64,000 nt of DNA from Phycisphaerales bacterium (lineage in GTDB: Bacteria; Planctomycetota; Phycisphaerae; Phycisphaerales; UBA1924), in contig JADZER010000017.1 in the NCBI GenBank assembly GCA_020850415.1, forward strand, positions 1-64,000. Reading direction: 5' to 3'. The translations under genes were made by a program, and so were the position numbers. Shown piece after piece: positions 44,099-52,647 of the stretch. The notes beneath the pieces were generated by a model, which was not told the DNA's origin, did not search any database, and was given only the letters and a program-made list of their open reading frames with translations. Numbering within the stretch: position 1 is the stretch's first letter; each line of letters opens with the position of its first letter.

Positions 44099-45343
44099 AT
44101 GGGAACCCGAGTCGCCCAAACCGTGGTATGGCCCGCGGCCCTTGCCGCGGGCCTACTGCACGCTCCCGCCAAGGCACAGCCCTTCTTCACCGGGATCGGT
44201 GACCTTCCGGGTAGCTTTTTCGCGAGTCACGCAGGCGGTGTCTCAGGCGACGGGGTGGTTGTCGCCGGCACGAGCGTGACCTCCGGGTTCTCCGGCGAAG
44301 CGGCGCGATGGACGCGGCAGACCGGGCTCCAATCGCTCACCCCCGGCGTCCAATCCGATACCCGGGGCGGCATCGATGGTCGCCGGACCACCATCGTTGC
44401 GGCTCTTGTGCTCGATGGCACCACGGAGGCATTGGTTTGGACTGACAAGGCCGGCACATTCAGTCTTGGGGACCTTCCCGGCGGCGACTATCGGAGTTTC
44501 GCGTTGGGTGTTTCCGCAAGTGGCGCGATTGTGGTGGGAGTCGGCGCCTCTGCCGAAGGTGAGGAGGCCTTTCGGTGGACACGCGACTCCGGGATGGTGC
44601 CCCTGGGGGAGTTGCCCGGCGGCGCCTTCGGCAGTGCCGCAACCGCGGTCTCTGCCGATGGCAGCGTGTTGGTTGGTAATAGTCGGTCCGAGCTGGGTGT
44701 GCAGGCGTTCCGATGGACGCAGATTGGTGGCATGCAAGGCCTCGGGGACCTGGATGGTGGATCGTTCCGGAGCGGTGCGACGGCAGTCTCCGCCGATGGT
44801 GCAGTGATCGTCGGCACATCCGCGGCAACCGGCGGGGACCAGTCGTTCCACTGGACCGCCGCCGAGGGCATGGTTGGGCTCGGACGCATCGATAACAACG
44901 ACATTACCAACCGTGCGTACGGCGTCTCGTGGGACGGAGAGGTCATCGTGGGTGAAGCGTATGCTCCGCCCCGTACGGGCCCGTACTACTGGACATCGGA
45001 GAGCGGCATGCGATGGCTCGTCGATGTCCTTGTCGAGAACGGAGTGGTCGTGCCCGACGGTTGGTACCTCGAGCGTGCGTACGCCGTCTCCGCCGACGGC
45101 CGCACCATCGTCGGCTACGGCTTGAACCCCGACGGCAACACCGAGGGCTTCGTCGCCTACCTCGGCCCCGCCTGCCGCGCCGACTACAACAAGGACGGCT
45201 CGGTCACCCCCGATGATGTGATCGCCTACCTCGGCGCCTGGGCCCAGCGGTCCATCTTCGCCGACTGGAACTACGACGGCCTCGTCAACACCCGCGATGT
45301 CATCGCCTTCCTCCACGAGTGGGTCGCCAAGCCGGGATGCTGA
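44099..45343 (+). CDS. Secreted HAF-repeat protein with dockerin
   Basis: 414 residues from ATG 44099 (lead GAGGGATCGGC). A GTG at 44072 overlapping the previous stop would add nine residues. The signal peptide ends APAKAQ. Six or so HAF-type repeats, with patterns like GLGDLDGGSFRSGATAVSADG and VIVGTS, form an extracellular beta-structure (about 28-330). Two dockerin repeats (CRADYNKDGSVTPDDVIAYL, then WNYDGLVNTRDVIAFL) end KPGC. The gene before it also encodes an exported repeat protein. Confidence 0.88.
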   Translation: MGTRVAQTVVWPAALAAGLLHAPAKAQPFFTGIGDLPGSFFASHAGGVSGDGVVVAGTSVTSGFSGEAARWTRQTGLQSLTPGVQSDTRGGIDGRRTTIVAALVLDGTTEALVWTDKAGTFSLGDLPGGDYRSFALGVSASGAIVVGVGASAEGEEAFRWTRDSGMVPLGELPGGAFGSAATAVSADGSVLVGNSRSELGVQAFRWTQIGGMQGLGDLDGGSFRSGATAVSADGAVIVGTSAATGGDQSFHWTAAEGMVGLGRIDNNDITNRAYGVSWDGEVIVGEAYAPPRTGPYYWTSESGMRWLVDVLVENGVVVPDGWYLERAYAVSADGRTIVGYGLNPDGNTEGFVAYLGPACRADYNKDGSVTPDDVIAYLGAWAQRSIFADWNYDGLVNTRDVIAFLHEWVAKPGC

Positions 45344-45429
45344 GCGTTCGAGGTGGGGCGACGGTCCGGCATGCAGAGTGGGGGCCGAGCGGCGGAGAGC
45401 GATGCGGATCGTGCGCTGTTCCCGCGGGT

Positions 45430-45519
45430 TTGACGAGCCCTGTGCGCGAGCACAGGGTCTGGATGCTCGCGCAAGGAGCGAGCCGTCGTGAACCCGAGCT
45501 TGCGCTCGGGGCTCGTCAA
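45430..45519. repeat. Cloverleaf-like nested palindrome
   Basis: Outer stem TTGACGAG (45430-45437) with CTCGTCAA (45512-45519). Inside are three hairpins: CCCTGTGC-GCGA-GCACAGGG (45438-45457), GCTCGC/GCGAGC (45465-45470 with 45478-45483) and CCCGAGC-TTGC-GCTCGGG (45493-45510). It lies between two convergent genes with no coding role. Confidence 0.9.
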
Positions 45520-45617
45520 GACGCGCAGCCGGTCGTCGCGGCGCCCAGGAGTCGCCGAGGAGCCCTGTCCCGCCGGGGACGGGGAAGGCGAACCGCCGCG
45601 GCTGCGGGGCGGCTCGC

Positions 45618-46457
45618 CTATCTGGCCCGTCTCGGGGGCTTGCGCATGATGAAGAGGTAGTTGAAGCCGCGGTCGAGTGCGTTGGTCTCTCGGGCGCGGG
45701 AGATCCGTCCTCGCTCGTGGAGCTTGGTGTTGCGCCGGACGACGGCGACGATGTCGACGGGCTCGAACCGCTCGCGGAGCAGCGAGAAGAGCTCGAAGCC
45801 GATGGGCATGAACTCGGTGCGTCCCTCCCCCGCTTCGCGCCGGGAGTCGCTGACATAGAGGCCCGCGTGGCGCCCGGGGCGGAGGACGCGGTCGATCTCG
45901 GCGATGACCGCGCCCATGGCCTGGTAGTAGGCCCTGCCGCCGTCGCGTCCGCCGGCGTCGAGCTTGCCGATGCAGCCCGGCTGGTCGGAGTAGTTGATGT
46001 GTGTGGAGTAGGGTGGGTCGACGAAGACGAGGTCGCAGCAGGCGTCGGGGAGGGGGAGCTTGCGGGCGTCGGCGGGTTCGATGTCGGGGCGTGTGGGGTT
46101 GATGTCGAAGCCCTTGGCCTCGCGGGCGAGGTCGGCGCAGACATCGAGGGTGGTGCCGCTGCCGCACATGGGGTCGAGGACCCGCTCGCCGGGCTTGGTG
46201 TATCGCTGGATGAGCTGCCAGATGACCCAGCTTGGTGTGGCGCCGGGGTAGTTGGGGTCTCCCTGGACGGTGGGGCGTCCGCCGGCGCCGGCGTGGTCGG
46301 GCATGTAGTGCTGGCTGGGGTACTCCCAGAGCGTGGAGGTGAACAGCTCGAGCGCGGGCTTTCTGAAGGTGGTGCCCTTGGGGGTGTTGGGGACGAACTT
46401 GGGGCGGTTGCCCCGGGGGGCGGGCGTATCTCCGGGCTGTCTGGGGCGTGGGGCCAT
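45618..46457 (-). CDS. Solitary DNA methyltransferase (N6/N4 type)
   Basis: 279 residues from ATG 46457. SAM motif LDPMCGSGTTLDVC (94-107) precedes catalytic motif LVFVDPPYSTHINY (143-156), and GLYVSDSRREAGEG follows. DPPY favours N6-adenine methylation over N4-cytosine (usually SPPY). There is no restriction endonuclease or specificity subunit nearby, so this would be an orphan, possibly regulatory, methylase; an RNA target cannot be excluded. Upstream start codons would add only Arg-rich sequence. Confidence 0.82.
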   Translation of the reverse strand: MAPRPRQPGDTPAPRGNRPKFVPNTPKGTTFRKPALELFTSTLWEYPSQHYMPDHAGAGGRPTVQGDPNYPGATPSWVIWQLIQRYTKPGERVLDPMCGSGTTLDVCADLAREAKGFDINPTRPDIEPADARKLPLPDACCDLVFVDPPYSTHINYSDQPGCIGKLDAGGRDGGRAYYQAMGAVIAEIDRVLRPGRHAGLYVSDSRREAGEGRTEFMPIGFELFSLLRERFEPVDIVAVVRRNTKLHERGRISRARETNALDRGFNYLFIMRKPPRRAR

Positions 46458-46492
46458 GGGCGATCGTTGGCCGCCCGGGCGGGCGGGGCTGA

Positions 46493-47110
46493 CTACCGGG
46501 CGAGGGCCCGTGCCGGGACCCCCACCACCCTGGCGCCGTCGGGGACATCTTCCCGCACGACGGACCCCGCGCCGACGACGCAGCCGGACCCGACCCGCAC
46601 GCCGGGCAGGATGACCGCGCCGAGGCCGACGAGCGTTCCCGCGCCGACGCACGCGGCCCCGCCGAGCACCGATCCGGGGGCGAGGTGGGCGTTGGCGCCG
46701 ATCCGGCAATCATGCTCGACGATGGCGCCGGTGTTGATGATGGCGTGCGGGGCGATCTGGGCCCGGCTGTGGACGACCGCCCGGGGTCCGATGAAGACGC
46801 CCGGCCCGACGGACGCGGACGGGGCCAGAACGGCGGAGGGGTGGGCGACGGTGGCCGGGCCCGTGTTACCGAGGCGTTCGAGCAGTGCGGCCCGGGCGGC
46901 GAGGTCGCCGAGGCACATGATCCACGCCGGGGCGGCAGGGAAGGCGCCGAGCGGGCCGAGGTGGGGGACGGCCCCTGGGGGGCGGGCGGCGGCGCAGCGG
47001 GGGTCGTCGTCGTAGACGCCGGCGACGGTGAGGCCGGCGGCGAGGGCGGATTCGGCGACGACCACCGCGTGCCCGCCGCCGCCGATGAGGATGAGACTGT
47101 CGCTGCGCAT
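46493..47110 (-). CDS. NeuD-family sugar O-acyltransferase (left-handed beta-helix)
   Basis: 205 residues. ATG 47110 is led by GGGAGGCGCC. N-terminal nucleotide-binding-like start LILIGGGGHAVVVAES (about 5-20), then hexapeptide repeats (about 90-195) such as VGPGVFIGPRAVVH and INTGAIVEHDCRIGANAHLAPGS-type coils with the catalytic His. It is likely to acetylate an amino sugar for surface glycan. It lies 35 nt upstream of the methylase gene on the same strand. Confidence 0.88.
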   Translation of the reverse strand: MRSDSLILIGGGGHAVVVAESALAAGLTVAGVYDDDPRCAAARPPGAVPHLGPLGAFPAAPAWIMCLGDLAARAALLERLGNTGPATVAHPSAVLAPSASVGPGVFIGPRAVVHSRAQIAPHAIINTGAIVEHDCRIGANAHLAPGSVLGGAACVGAGTLVGLGAVILPGVRVGSGCVVGAGSVVREDVPDGARVVGVPARALAR

Positions 47111-47160
47111 GGCGCCTCCCGCGTCCACTTCCTATGTCGGTCGGCGGGGATGGCGCGCAG

Positions 47161-47192
47161 GAAAAACCGCCGGGCTGTGCGGCCCGGCGGTT
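47161..47192 (-). terminator. Rho-independent terminator of the beta-propeller gene
   Basis: Perfect 11-bp stem (47165-47175 with 47182-47192), 6-nt loop. On the minus strand the stem runs directly into a TTTTT stretch. It lies 55 nt after the stop of the propeller gene. Confidence 0.88.
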
Positions 47193-47247
47193 GGGTATTC
47201 CCGTCCGGTCCCCCGCGAGGCGGGGCGGCCCGGGTTGATGTGCGGGA

Positions 47248-48153
47248 TCAGCGGCGCCGGCGGGCGACGGCGAGACCGGCGAGGCCGAGGATGCTCAGGG
47301 CGCCTGGGGCGGGGATGAGCGTGTCGGCGAAGCGGGCGCTGACGCCGTCCAGCGAGGTGGTGACGCCGCCGGTGGCCCGGTCGAACACATGGACACCGGA
47401 GCCGTCGGTGAAGAGGATGTTCCCGTTGCCGAGCTCGATGACGCCGCGCAGGCCGGAGCCGAGGGCCCAGTAGTTGATCTGGTTTCCTGCGGCGTCGTAC
47501 TCGTAGAGGCCGGAGGGGCTGCTGAAGCCGGCGGCGAGGACGGTGTCGGAGCTGGTGAGGGCCATCTGCTCGGGGAAGTCGATGCCGCTGACGCCGTCGG
47601 AGTTGTGGAAGGTGGAGAGCCATGAGCCGTCGGTGGCGTGGCGTTCGAGGTCCTGCCCGTCGATGTCGTTGATGAGCAGGTCGCCGTGGTAGTTGAGGAC
47701 ATCGAAGGGGTCGCCGGACTGGTCGTCGCCGACGCGGAAGAAGCCGCTGATGGCGAGGGAGGGCACATCGATGGTGACGACGGACTCGCCGGGGGCGCCG
47801 TTGTTGGCGCCGGAGTTGGAGACATAGACGGTGTTGCCGGCGTACTCGATGCCGCGGATGTTGTCCATGCCGCCGGTGATGGTGCCCAGGTGGGTGCTGC
47901 CGTCGAGGGAGAAGCGGAAGATGGAGTCGGCGACCTGATCGCTGATCCAGATCTCGTTGCCGACCTGGATGGCGTTGATGGGTGTGGAGGCGCCGACCGG
48001 GGACAGGTCGATGAAGCTGGCGTTGAGGAGTGAGCCGTCGAACGCGTCGAAGAGCATCACATCGTCGCTGGTGGAGTCGGGGATCATGATCTGCGCCGAG
48101 GCCAACCCGGCGGCCGAGGCCACAACCAACACTGAAACAACTGCGCACTTCAT
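47248..48153 (-). CDS. Secreted beta-propeller protein with PEP-CTERM-like tail
   Basis: 301 residues. ATG 48153 has GAGGAGAGATCCCT before it. The signal peptide ends LASAQ. The body is a chain of NHL-like strand repeats (for example GVIELGNGNILFTDGSGVHV). The C-terminus LIPAPGALSILGLAGLAVAR followed by Arg residues is a PEP-CTERM-like sorting tail (Pro-Ala-Pro rather than Pro-Glu-Pro). No exosortase is seen here. It is thus exported by a different surface route from the dockerin proteins. Confidence 0.82.
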   Translation of the reverse strand: MKCAVVSVLVVASAAGLASAQIMIPDSTSDDVMLFDAFDGSLLNASFIDLSPVGASTPINAIQVGNEIWISDQVADSIFRFSLDGSTHLGTITGGMDNIRGIEYAGNTVYVSNSGANNGAPGESVVTIDVPSLAISGFFRVGDDQSGDPFDVLNYHGDLLINDIDGQDLERHATDGSWLSTFHNSDGVSGIDFPEQMALTSSDTVLAAGFSSPSGLYEYDAAGNQINYWALGSGLRGVIELGNGNILFTDGSGVHVFDRATGGVTTSLDGVSARFADTLIPAPGALSILGLAGLAVARRRR

Positions 48154-48336
48154 AGGGATCTCTCCTCTGTTTGGGCCCACACAGGCGCCGTTGTGTGCAG
48201 CGCAAACGCCCGAGTGCTCGGGCACCCCACGCCGCGTGTCTTGTCTCATGGGCCACTCTACCAGAACCCGCTCGGGCTCCAAGCGGGTTGGCGCGGATTC
48301 CCGCGTCGGGGGAGTCCAGGAAACCTACCCTCGGGT

Positions 48337-49197
48337 ATGTTGAAGACCCGCATCGCCGTCGTGAGGTATCTCAACACCCGCCCGCTGATCGAGGGGCTGG
48401 AGCGCGCCGAGGGGATCGAACTCACCGCGGCGGCCCCGTCGCACATCGCGGACATGATCAGGTCCGGCGCTGCAGATATTGGGCTCGCGTCGATCGTGGA
48501 CGCAGTATCTGGTGGTGTGCCGCTGGCGGTGCTCCCGGTGGGCATGATCGGGTGCGACGGGCCGACCATGACGGTCCGGTTGTATTCCTCGCGTCCGCTT
48601 GAGCAGATCACGCGCCTGCACGCCGACACGGAGAGCCATACCTCGGTCGCGTTGTGCCAGGTGATCCTGCGTGGGCGTCTGGGGCGTGCGCCGGAGATTG
48701 TCGCGTTCAACGCTCGGGAGCGCATCTCGGCCTCGGGGCCGGAGGAGTGGCCGGAGGCGATGCTGCTGATCGGCGACAAGGTGGTGACCGACTCGCCGCC
48801 GGCGGTCCGGTACCCGCACCAGCTCGACCTGGGCGAGGCGTGGCACGATATGACGGGGCTGCCGTTCGTGTACGCGTCGTGGATGTGCCGGGCGGGGGAG
48901 GCGGGTTCGCCCCGGATCGCGGCGGCGGCGGCGCTGCTGGACCGGCAGCTGCGCCACAACCTCGGGCGTCTGGAGTGGCTGATCCGCACGCGGGCGCCGG
49001 AGCACCACTGGCCGGGCGACCTGGCGCACCGTTATGTGGGGGAGCTGCTGCGGTACCGGGTGGGGGACCGCGAGCGGGAGGCGGTCGAGCGGTTCCTGCG
49101 CGAGGCCGCGGCGATGGGCCTGGCGCCGGACAGGCCGGTGGTGTGGGCGGACTGGCGCGGGTCGCTGGCGGGGCGTGTCGGCGCGGGCAATCCTTGA
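48337..49197 (+). CDS. mqnA: Chorismate dehydratase, futalosine pathway
   Basis: 286 residues from ATG 48337. RIAVVRYLNTRPLIEGL (5-21), PSHIADMIRSGAADIGLASIV, and the C-terminal HHWPGDLAHRYVGELLRYR fit MqnA of the MqnA/MqnD periplasmic-binding-like fold. The enzyme turns chorismate into 3-enolpyruvylbenzoate, the first step of futalosine-route menaquinone synthesis. With ubiX at 19.6 kb it points to menaquinone as the respiratory quinone. It is 3 nt from the next gene. Confidence 0.9.
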   Translation: MLKTRIAVVRYLNTRPLIEGLERAEGIELTAAAPSHIADMIRSGAADIGLASIVDAVSGGVPLAVLPVGMIGCDGPTMTVRLYSSRPLEQITRLHADTESHTSVALCQVILRGRLGRAPEIVAFNARERISASGPEEWPEAMLLIGDKVVTDSPPAVRYPHQLDLGEAWHDMTGLPFVYASWMCRAGEAGSPRIAAAAALLDRQLRHNLGRLEWLIRTRAPEHHWPGDLAHRYVGELLRYRVGDREREAVERFLREAAAMGLAPDRPVVWADWRGSLAGRVGAGNP

Positions 49198-49200
49198 GCC

Positions 49201-50871
49201 GTGCCCCCGCTCCCGCGCATCCACACGCAGTCGCTGGTCGATCTGGCCGAGGAGCTCCGGTTTGCGCCGCGGGGGGCGGTCCTGCGCGACATCGACCGTG
49301 CCGAGGCGCTGGCCGGCGAGCTGGATCCGGCGCTGCAGTACCCGGCCGACTGGGTGGTGTTCCGGGTCACGGGCTACCGGCCGGACATGGCGGACCCGGC
49401 GCTGATCCCCGGGGCGGCGCTGGTGGCGGATCTCTCGTCGCTGGTCGAGCGCCTGTGCGACGCCGCGACGCTGGGGGCTGATGACCTCGGGTGTGCGCAC
49501 GCGACGGCCGACGCGCTGGCGGAACGCTGGAGCGTGAGCCGCAAGACCCTGAGCCGGTGGCGTCGGCGGGGGCTGATCGCGCGCCGGCTGCACGCGCCGG
49601 ACGGGTCGACGCGTCTGATTTTCACGGAGCGGGCGACGGCGGCGTTCGCGGCGGCGAACGGCGCGGCGCTCGCCCGGGCGTCGGGGTTCAGCCGCATCGA
49701 CGGCGTGACGGAGGCCCGGATGGTCGCCCGGGCTCGCCGGTACCGGGAACTGCTGGGCCTCTCGGTCACGCAGATCACCGAGCGGCTGGCGGGCCGGTTC
49801 GACCGGTCGGCAGAAGGGGTTCGGCAGGTGCTGCTGCGCCACGACCGGGAGGCGGCTTCGCGGGGGGAGGCGGTGCTCTTCGGCGAGCCCGGGGCGCTGG
49901 GCGCGCGCGCGCAGCGGGTGATCGAGCGGGCCTGGCGCCGGGGCATCGAGCCGGGGGAGCTGGTGCGTCGGTACGGGCGGACCCGGGCGGGCATCCACAG
50001 GATCATCAACGAGCAGCGGCTGCGCCGGCTGGCGGCGCTGGACCTGGGCCCGGTGTCGCCGGTCGCCCGAGGGCTGGACGAGCGGGGGGTGGCAGAGGTG
50101 CTCGGCGCGCCGGCGCTGGGGGCGGTGGAGGCGGCGCCGACGCCGGGCGACATGACCGAGCTGCTGGTGATGATGCGGGCGCGGGTGGTGCCGGTGGGCG
50201 TGCAGGAGCGGGCGTGGTCGCGGGCCGAGCAGGCGTTGCGGGCCCGGGCGTCGGGGCTGATCGCGTCGATGGCGGGCTCGCACGCGGACGCCGGCCCGCT
50301 GGACCGCGCGGAGACGGACCTGCGCTGGGCCGACCGGCTGCGGGCGGCGCTGGCGCAGACGCAGCTGCACCTGGTGCTCGAGACGCTGGAGTCGACGCTG
50401 GGCATGGAGCTGGCGCATGTGCGTGGCCAGGACGCGCTGGAGGCGATCGCGTCGGGGTTGGCGGGGCTGCGGGCGGGGCTCGACGCGTTCGACCCGTGGA
50501 AGAGCGGGCGCCTGGCGGCGCCGGTGGGGCTGATGGTCTCGCGGGTGCGCCCGGCGCTGGCGCAGCGGGAGGCCGGGGAGGGGCGGCAGCGGGCGCAGGT
50601 CCGGATCCTGGCGGGGACCCGCGCGCCGGACTGGACGCTGCTGGTCTCGCCGTGGGCGGGGGCGGTGCGCCCGGATCGCAGGCTCGCCGGCGCGCGCGCG
50701 GCGATGGACCCCGGGCTGGCGGCGGTGCTGACGGAGCGGTTCGGGCTGGACGCCGGCCGGGCGCGGACGCTGGAGGAAGTGGCGGCGGCCCGCGGGACCA
50801 CGATCATGCAGGCCGGGCGGCTGGAGCGGCGGGCGCTGCGGGCGGGGTTGGCGGCGGCGCGGGGGGGATGA
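49201..50871 (+). CDS. Sigma-70-like DNA-binding protein with degenerate region 2
   Basis: 556 residues, GTG start 3 nt after mqnA. A MerR-like helix-turn-helix (about 105-130, ALAERWSVSRKTLSRWRRRG) comes first, then two more helix-turn-helix-like units (about 178-215 and 238-270, the latter ELVRRYGRTRAGIHRIINEQ). Residues about 370-460 recall sigma region 2 (LHLVLETLES..., then GLRAGLDAFDPWKSGR), but lack its conserved basic/aromatic promoter-melting residues. The end (about 510-550, ERFGLDAGRARTLEEVAAAR then LERRALRAGL) resembles region 4.2. It may be a diverged sigma factor or a decoy/anti-sigma-like regulator. The assignment rests on my reading of distant similarity. Confidence 0.6.
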   Translation: MPPLPRIHTQSLVDLAEELRFAPRGAVLRDIDRAEALAGELDPALQYPADWVVFRVTGYRPDMADPALIPGAALVADLSSLVERLCDAATLGADDLGCAHATADALAERWSVSRKTLSRWRRRGLIARRLHAPDGSTRLIFTERATAAFAAANGAALARASGFSRIDGVTEARMVARARRYRELLGLSVTQITERLAGRFDRSAEGVRQVLLRHDREAASRGEAVLFGEPGALGARAQRVIERAWRRGIEPGELVRRYGRTRAGIHRIINEQRLRRLAALDLGPVSPVARGLDERGVAEVLGAPALGAVEAAPTPGDMTELLVMMRARVVPVGVQERAWSRAEQALRARASGLIASMAGSHADAGPLDRAETDLRWADRLRAALAQTQLHLVLETLESTLGMELAHVRGQDALEAIASGLAGLRAGLDAFDPWKSGRLAAPVGLMVSRVRPALAQREAGEGRQRAQVRILAGTRAPDWTLLVSPWAGAVRPDRRLAGARAAMDPGLAAVLTERFGLDAGRARTLEEVAAARGTTIMQAGRLERRALRAGLAAARGG

Positions 50872-50934
50872 GGGGGTGAGTGCGTGATGGGGTGATCGGG
50901 CGAGAGAGTGTTCGGCGGCGGGTAGGATGGTGGC

Positions 50935-52512
50935 ATGACTGGAAGTTCGTACACAGCCGGTGACATCGAGCGGGTGGAGCCGATCATCGGCATGGAGGTC
51001 CATGTCGAGCTGGCGACGCGGAGCAAGATGTTCACGCGGGCGCCGAGCCCGGCGTTCGCGGGGTGCGCTCGCGCTGAGGAGGCCGCGCCGAACACGCTGA
51101 TCGACCCGGTGGTGCTGGCGCTGCCGGGGGCGCTGCCGGTGATGAACCGGGCGGCGGTGGAGATGTCGATGCGGGTGGGGCTGGCGCTCTCGTGCCAGAT
51201 CGCGTCCGTCAGCCGGTGGGACCGCAAGAGTTACTTCTACGCGGACCTGCCGAAGGCGTACCAGCTCAGCCAGTACGACCTGCCGCTGTGCTTCGACGGG
51301 GCGTTGGATGTGCCGGCGATCGACGACCGGGGGGTGTTTGATCTGTCGGGGGCGCGGACGCGGGTCGGGATCATCCGGGCGCACCTGGAGGAGGATGCGG
51401 GCAAGCTGCTGCACGACCTGCCGGGGGGCGGGCGGCTGGACGGGTCGATCGTGGACCTGAACCGGGCGGGGACGCCGCTGCTGGAGATCGTGACGCAGCC
51501 GGACTTCACGGGCGCCGAGCAGTGCGTGGCGTTCGGCAAGCTGCTGCGGATGATGTGCCGGTTCCTGGGCGTGACGGAGGGGGTGATGCAGCGCGGGCAC
51601 ATACGGTTCGAGCCGAACATCAACTGCCGCGTGCATCTGCGCGGCGGCGGTGTGGTGACCACGCCGATCGTGGAGATCAAGAACCTCAACTCGTTCCGGG
51701 CGTTGGGGGAGGCGGTGTCGTACGAGCTGCGCGAGCAGCCGCGGCGTTGGCTGGAGGATGGGCGGGTGATGGGGCCGGGGGCCAAGAGCACGCGGGGGTG
51801 GGACGCCGAGCGTGGCGTGAGCGTGCTGCAGCGTGAGAAGGAGGACGCGCACGACTACCGGTACTTCCCCGACCCTGACCTGCCGCCGGTGTTCGTGGAC
51901 GGGGCGTGGCTGGACGGGGTGCGCGCGGGGGTGGGCGAGGGGCTGCTGGCGCGGATGGACCGGTACAGCGCGGAGGCGGGCCTGGGCGGGGCCGAGGCGA
52001 CGGCGCTGGCCGAGGAGCGCGGGACGGCGCTGCTCTATGACGAGATCGTGGATGGTCTGGCGGCGGGCGGGGTCGACCGCGCCGGGGCGGCGCGGCTGGC
52101 GGCGAACCTGCTGCTGCAGGGGGGGCTGCGCCGGGCCAACGAGCGCGGCGTGGCGGTGCACGAGCTGGGGTTCACGCCGGCGCAGGCGATGGAGATCGTC
52201 CGGCTGCGCGAGGCGGGGGACATCAGCGCCAACGCGATGGAGGAGCTGCTCGGGTTGTGCTGCGAGGACCCGGGCGCGGAGGTTCGGGCGCTGGCGGGTG
52301 ATCGGGGCCTGCTGCTGGTGCGGGACACGGGCCGGCTCGAGGCCTGGTGCGACGAGGTGATCGCCGAGCTGGCACCGGTGGCCCAGCAGGTCCGCGAGGG
52401 CAAGGTGCAGGCGGTCGGGCGGCTGATCGGCGCGGTGATGGCCCGCTCGGGTGGGAGCGCGGACGCCAAGACGGTCCGCGAGACGCTGCTGCGGAAGCTG
52501 GGCGGCGGCTGA
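50935..52512 (+). CDS. gatB: Asp-tRNA(Asn)/Glu-tRNA(Gln) amidotransferase subunit B
   Basis: 525 residues, ATG start. GatB signatures: PIIGMEVHVELATRSKMF (17-34), WDRKSYFYADLPKAYQLSQY, AHLEEDAGKLLHD, NRAGTPLLEIVT, FEPNINCRVHL, IVEIKNLNSFRAL and KEDAHDYRYFPDPDLPP. The C-terminal YqeY-like tail is present. It is the tRNA-binding kinase subunit of GatCAB, which amidates Glu-tRNA(Gln) or Asp-tRNA(Asn). gatA and gatC are not in the window. Confidence 0.96.
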   Translation: MTGSSYTAGDIERVEPIIGMEVHVELATRSKMFTRAPSPAFAGCARAEEAAPNTLIDPVVLALPGALPVMNRAAVEMSMRVGLALSCQIASVSRWDRKSYFYADLPKAYQLSQYDLPLCFDGALDVPAIDDRGVFDLSGARTRVGIIRAHLEEDAGKLLHDLPGGGRLDGSIVDLNRAGTPLLEIVTQPDFTGAEQCVAFGKLLRMMCRFLGVTEGVMQRGHIRFEPNINCRVHLRGGGVVTTPIVEIKNLNSFRALGEAVSYELREQPRRWLEDGRVMGPGAKSTRGWDAERGVSVLQREKEDAHDYRYFPDPDLPPVFVDGAWLDGVRAGVGEGLLARMDRYSAEAGLGGAEATALAEERGTALLYDEIVDGLAAGGVDRAGAARLAANLLLQGGLRRANERGVAVHELGFTPAQAMEIVRLREAGDISANAMEELLGLCCEDPGAEVRALAGDRGLLLVRDTGRLEAWCDEVIAELAPVAQQVREGKVQAVGRLIGAVMARSGGSADAKTVRETLLRKLGGG

Positions 52513-52647
52513 TCGGGCGGGGAATGTCGTGAATCCCCTAGATTCGACGGTGTGCATCCAGTAGACTCCTCTGCCGGTCTGATCTGGCGCCGGTTGCTTC
52601 TGTATGGGCTCGGCGGAGCCTTCTGGTCCGGCGGCGAGGAGAGAAAC

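Noticed and set aside
45430-45519. Cloverleaf considered as a tRNA gene
   Set aside because: No T-loop GTTCRA consensus, no anticodon loop of 7 nt in place, and loops of 4 nt.
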